Assembly: GCA_001787035.1 (NCBI GenBank)
Contig: MFUY01000019.1
Location: forward strand, 1-5,407
Source: Candidatus Nomurabacteria bacterium RIFCSPLOWO2_01_FULL_41_12
GTDB taxonomy: Bacteria > Patescibacteriota > Minisyncoccia > Phycocordibacterales > UBA9973
Reading direction: 5' to 3'
DNA length: 5,407 bases
In this document: in pieces, positions 5,104 through 5,407 of the stretch
Layout: each line of letters opens with the position of its first letter
Position numbering within the stretch: position 1 is the stretch's first letter
Translations under genes and position numbers: made by a program
The notes under the pieces: generated by a model
Databases searched by the model: none
Told to the model about the DNA's origin: nothing
Seen by the model: only the letters and a program-made list of their open reading frames with translations

Positions 5104-5142
5104 CCATGTCGCACAATATTTTGTGCTAAAATACAGACATGG
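5104..5142. promoter_or_regulatory. Nested inverted repeat at the recombinase promoter (operator or dif-like site)
   Basis: GCACAA (5111-5116) and TTGTGC (5121-5126) are exact reverse complements around TATT. Outside them CCATGTC (5104-5110) and GACATGG (5136-5142) form a second exact 7-bp inverted repeat, the right half covering the recombinase ATG. The inner dyad reaches the TGC of the -10 element, so a bound protein would block transcription. The half-sites ATGTCGCACAA (5106-5116) and TTGTGCTAAAA (5121-5131) also resemble the halves of chromosomal dif sites, but the centre is 4 bp, not the usual 6. Confidence 0.6.
5124..5132 (+). promoter_or_regulatory. Extended -10 promoter of the recombinase gene
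   Basis: TGC (5124-5126) then TAAAAT (5127-5132), nearly identical to the rpsO element TGCTAATAT. The A of the ATG at 5139 is at the expected +1, so the transcript should be leaderless. No good -35 hexamer is seen at 16-18 bp spacing, which an extended -10 may make unnecessary. Confidence 0.6.
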
Positions 5143-5407
5143 CATCTCCAATCGACAAGATCCAAAGAGAATTCCTAGAATATTTGGAAATAGAAAAAGG
5201 CTCGGCGGCGCGAACAATTGAAAATTATGAACATTATCTGAATCGCTTTTTTCAATTCGCCAAAAATAAAGGAGTGCAGACTGCAGGACAGATTACCGAT
5301 GACTTAGTGCGAGAATTCCGCCTTTGGTTAAACAAGCAACCTTCAGGAATCCGCTCTTTGAAGGGCAAACCAATTCTTGTGGAAACCTTATCTAAAAAAA
5401 CCCAGAA
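5139..5407 (+). CDS. Tyrosine recombinase (XerC/XerD-like), N-terminal part, truncated by window end
   Basis: An open frame of 89 codons plus 2 bases continues past the window end. The protein begins MASPIDKIQREFLEYLEIEK and has the features of the SAM-like core-binding domain of Xer/integrase proteins: EFLEYLEIEKGSAARTIENYEHYLNRFFQFA (about 11-41), then ITDDLVREFRLWLN (about 53-66). The segment after it (PSGIRSLKGKPILVETLSKKTQ) fits the stretch before the helix that closes the DNA clamp. The catalytic domain with R-H-R-Y residues lies outside the window, so activity cannot be judged. Xer proteins resolve chromosome dimers at dif sites; a mobile-element integrase is possible, but the housekeeping neighbour rpsO favours a chromosomal Xer. 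ATG at 5139 is chosen because the domain begins soon after it and a -10 element lies at leaderless distance. It is divergent from rpsO with 77 bp between. Confidence 0.9.
   Translation, partial: MASPIDKIQREFLEYLEIEKGSAARTIENYEHYLNRFFQFAKNKGVQTAGQITDDLVREFRLWLNKQPSGIRSLKGKPILVETLSKKTQ

Overview
The window looks like a piece of a genome from the Candidate Phyla Radiation (Patescibacteria, most like Parcubacteria). This is inferred from the A+T-rich sequence, the style of the proteins, sparse Shine-Dalgarno sequences, short GC-rich palindromes inside coding sequence, and a Xer-type recombinase N-terminus of the kind I associate with these bacteria. No rRNA or other phylogenetic marker gene beyond rpsO and pnp is present, so the placement is tentative.

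Layout, left to right: (1) 1-620, minus strand, the 5' part of a gene for an unrecognised single-pass membrane protein; its 3' end lies outside the window. It carries two 36-bp palindromic elements read in the same frame, plus a 21-bp perfect palindrome. (2) 631-723, a large inverted repeat filling the gap to pnp, with a core shaped like a tRNA T-arm. (3) 721-2868, minus, pnp (polynucleotide phosphorylase), complete, with a third 36-bp palindromic segment inside its first RNase PH domain. (4) 2869-3064, a 196-bp divergent intergenic region with the presumed pnp leader (two hairpins) and promoters for both flanking genes. (5) 3065-4279, plus, a predicted twin-arginine-signal protein with an HELAH zinc-metalloprotease motif. 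(6) 4284-4796, minus, a NYN/LabA-type nuclease-like protein. (7) 4798-5061, minus, rpsO (ribosomal protein S15), 1 nt upstream of the NYN gene. (8) 5062-5138, a compact divergent promoter region with a nested inverted repeat resembling a Xer/dif site or an operator. (9) 5139-5407, plus, the N-terminal core-binding domain of a tyrosine recombinase, cut by the window end.

How they fit together: rpsO and pnp are neighbours in many bacteria. Here both keep the same orientation, but a NYN-domain gene and an opposite-strand secreted-protease gene lie between them. S15, NYN protein and PNPase form an RNA-centred set (translation, possible RNA cleavage, 3'-5' RNA decay). The protease is functionally unrelated and looks like an insertion. 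Promoter-like motifs at rpsO and the recombinase gene (TGCTAATAT and TGCTAAAAT) sit so close to the ATG that both mRNAs are probably leaderless; pnp instead appears to have a structured leader of about 117 nt.

The strongest unusual signals are the in-frame palindromic elements in two proteins, the T-arm-like inverted repeat after pnp, and the nested dyad at the recombinase start. There is no gene-free stretch above 300 bases, no CRISPR array, no complete tRNA or rRNA gene and no recognisable insertion sequence.
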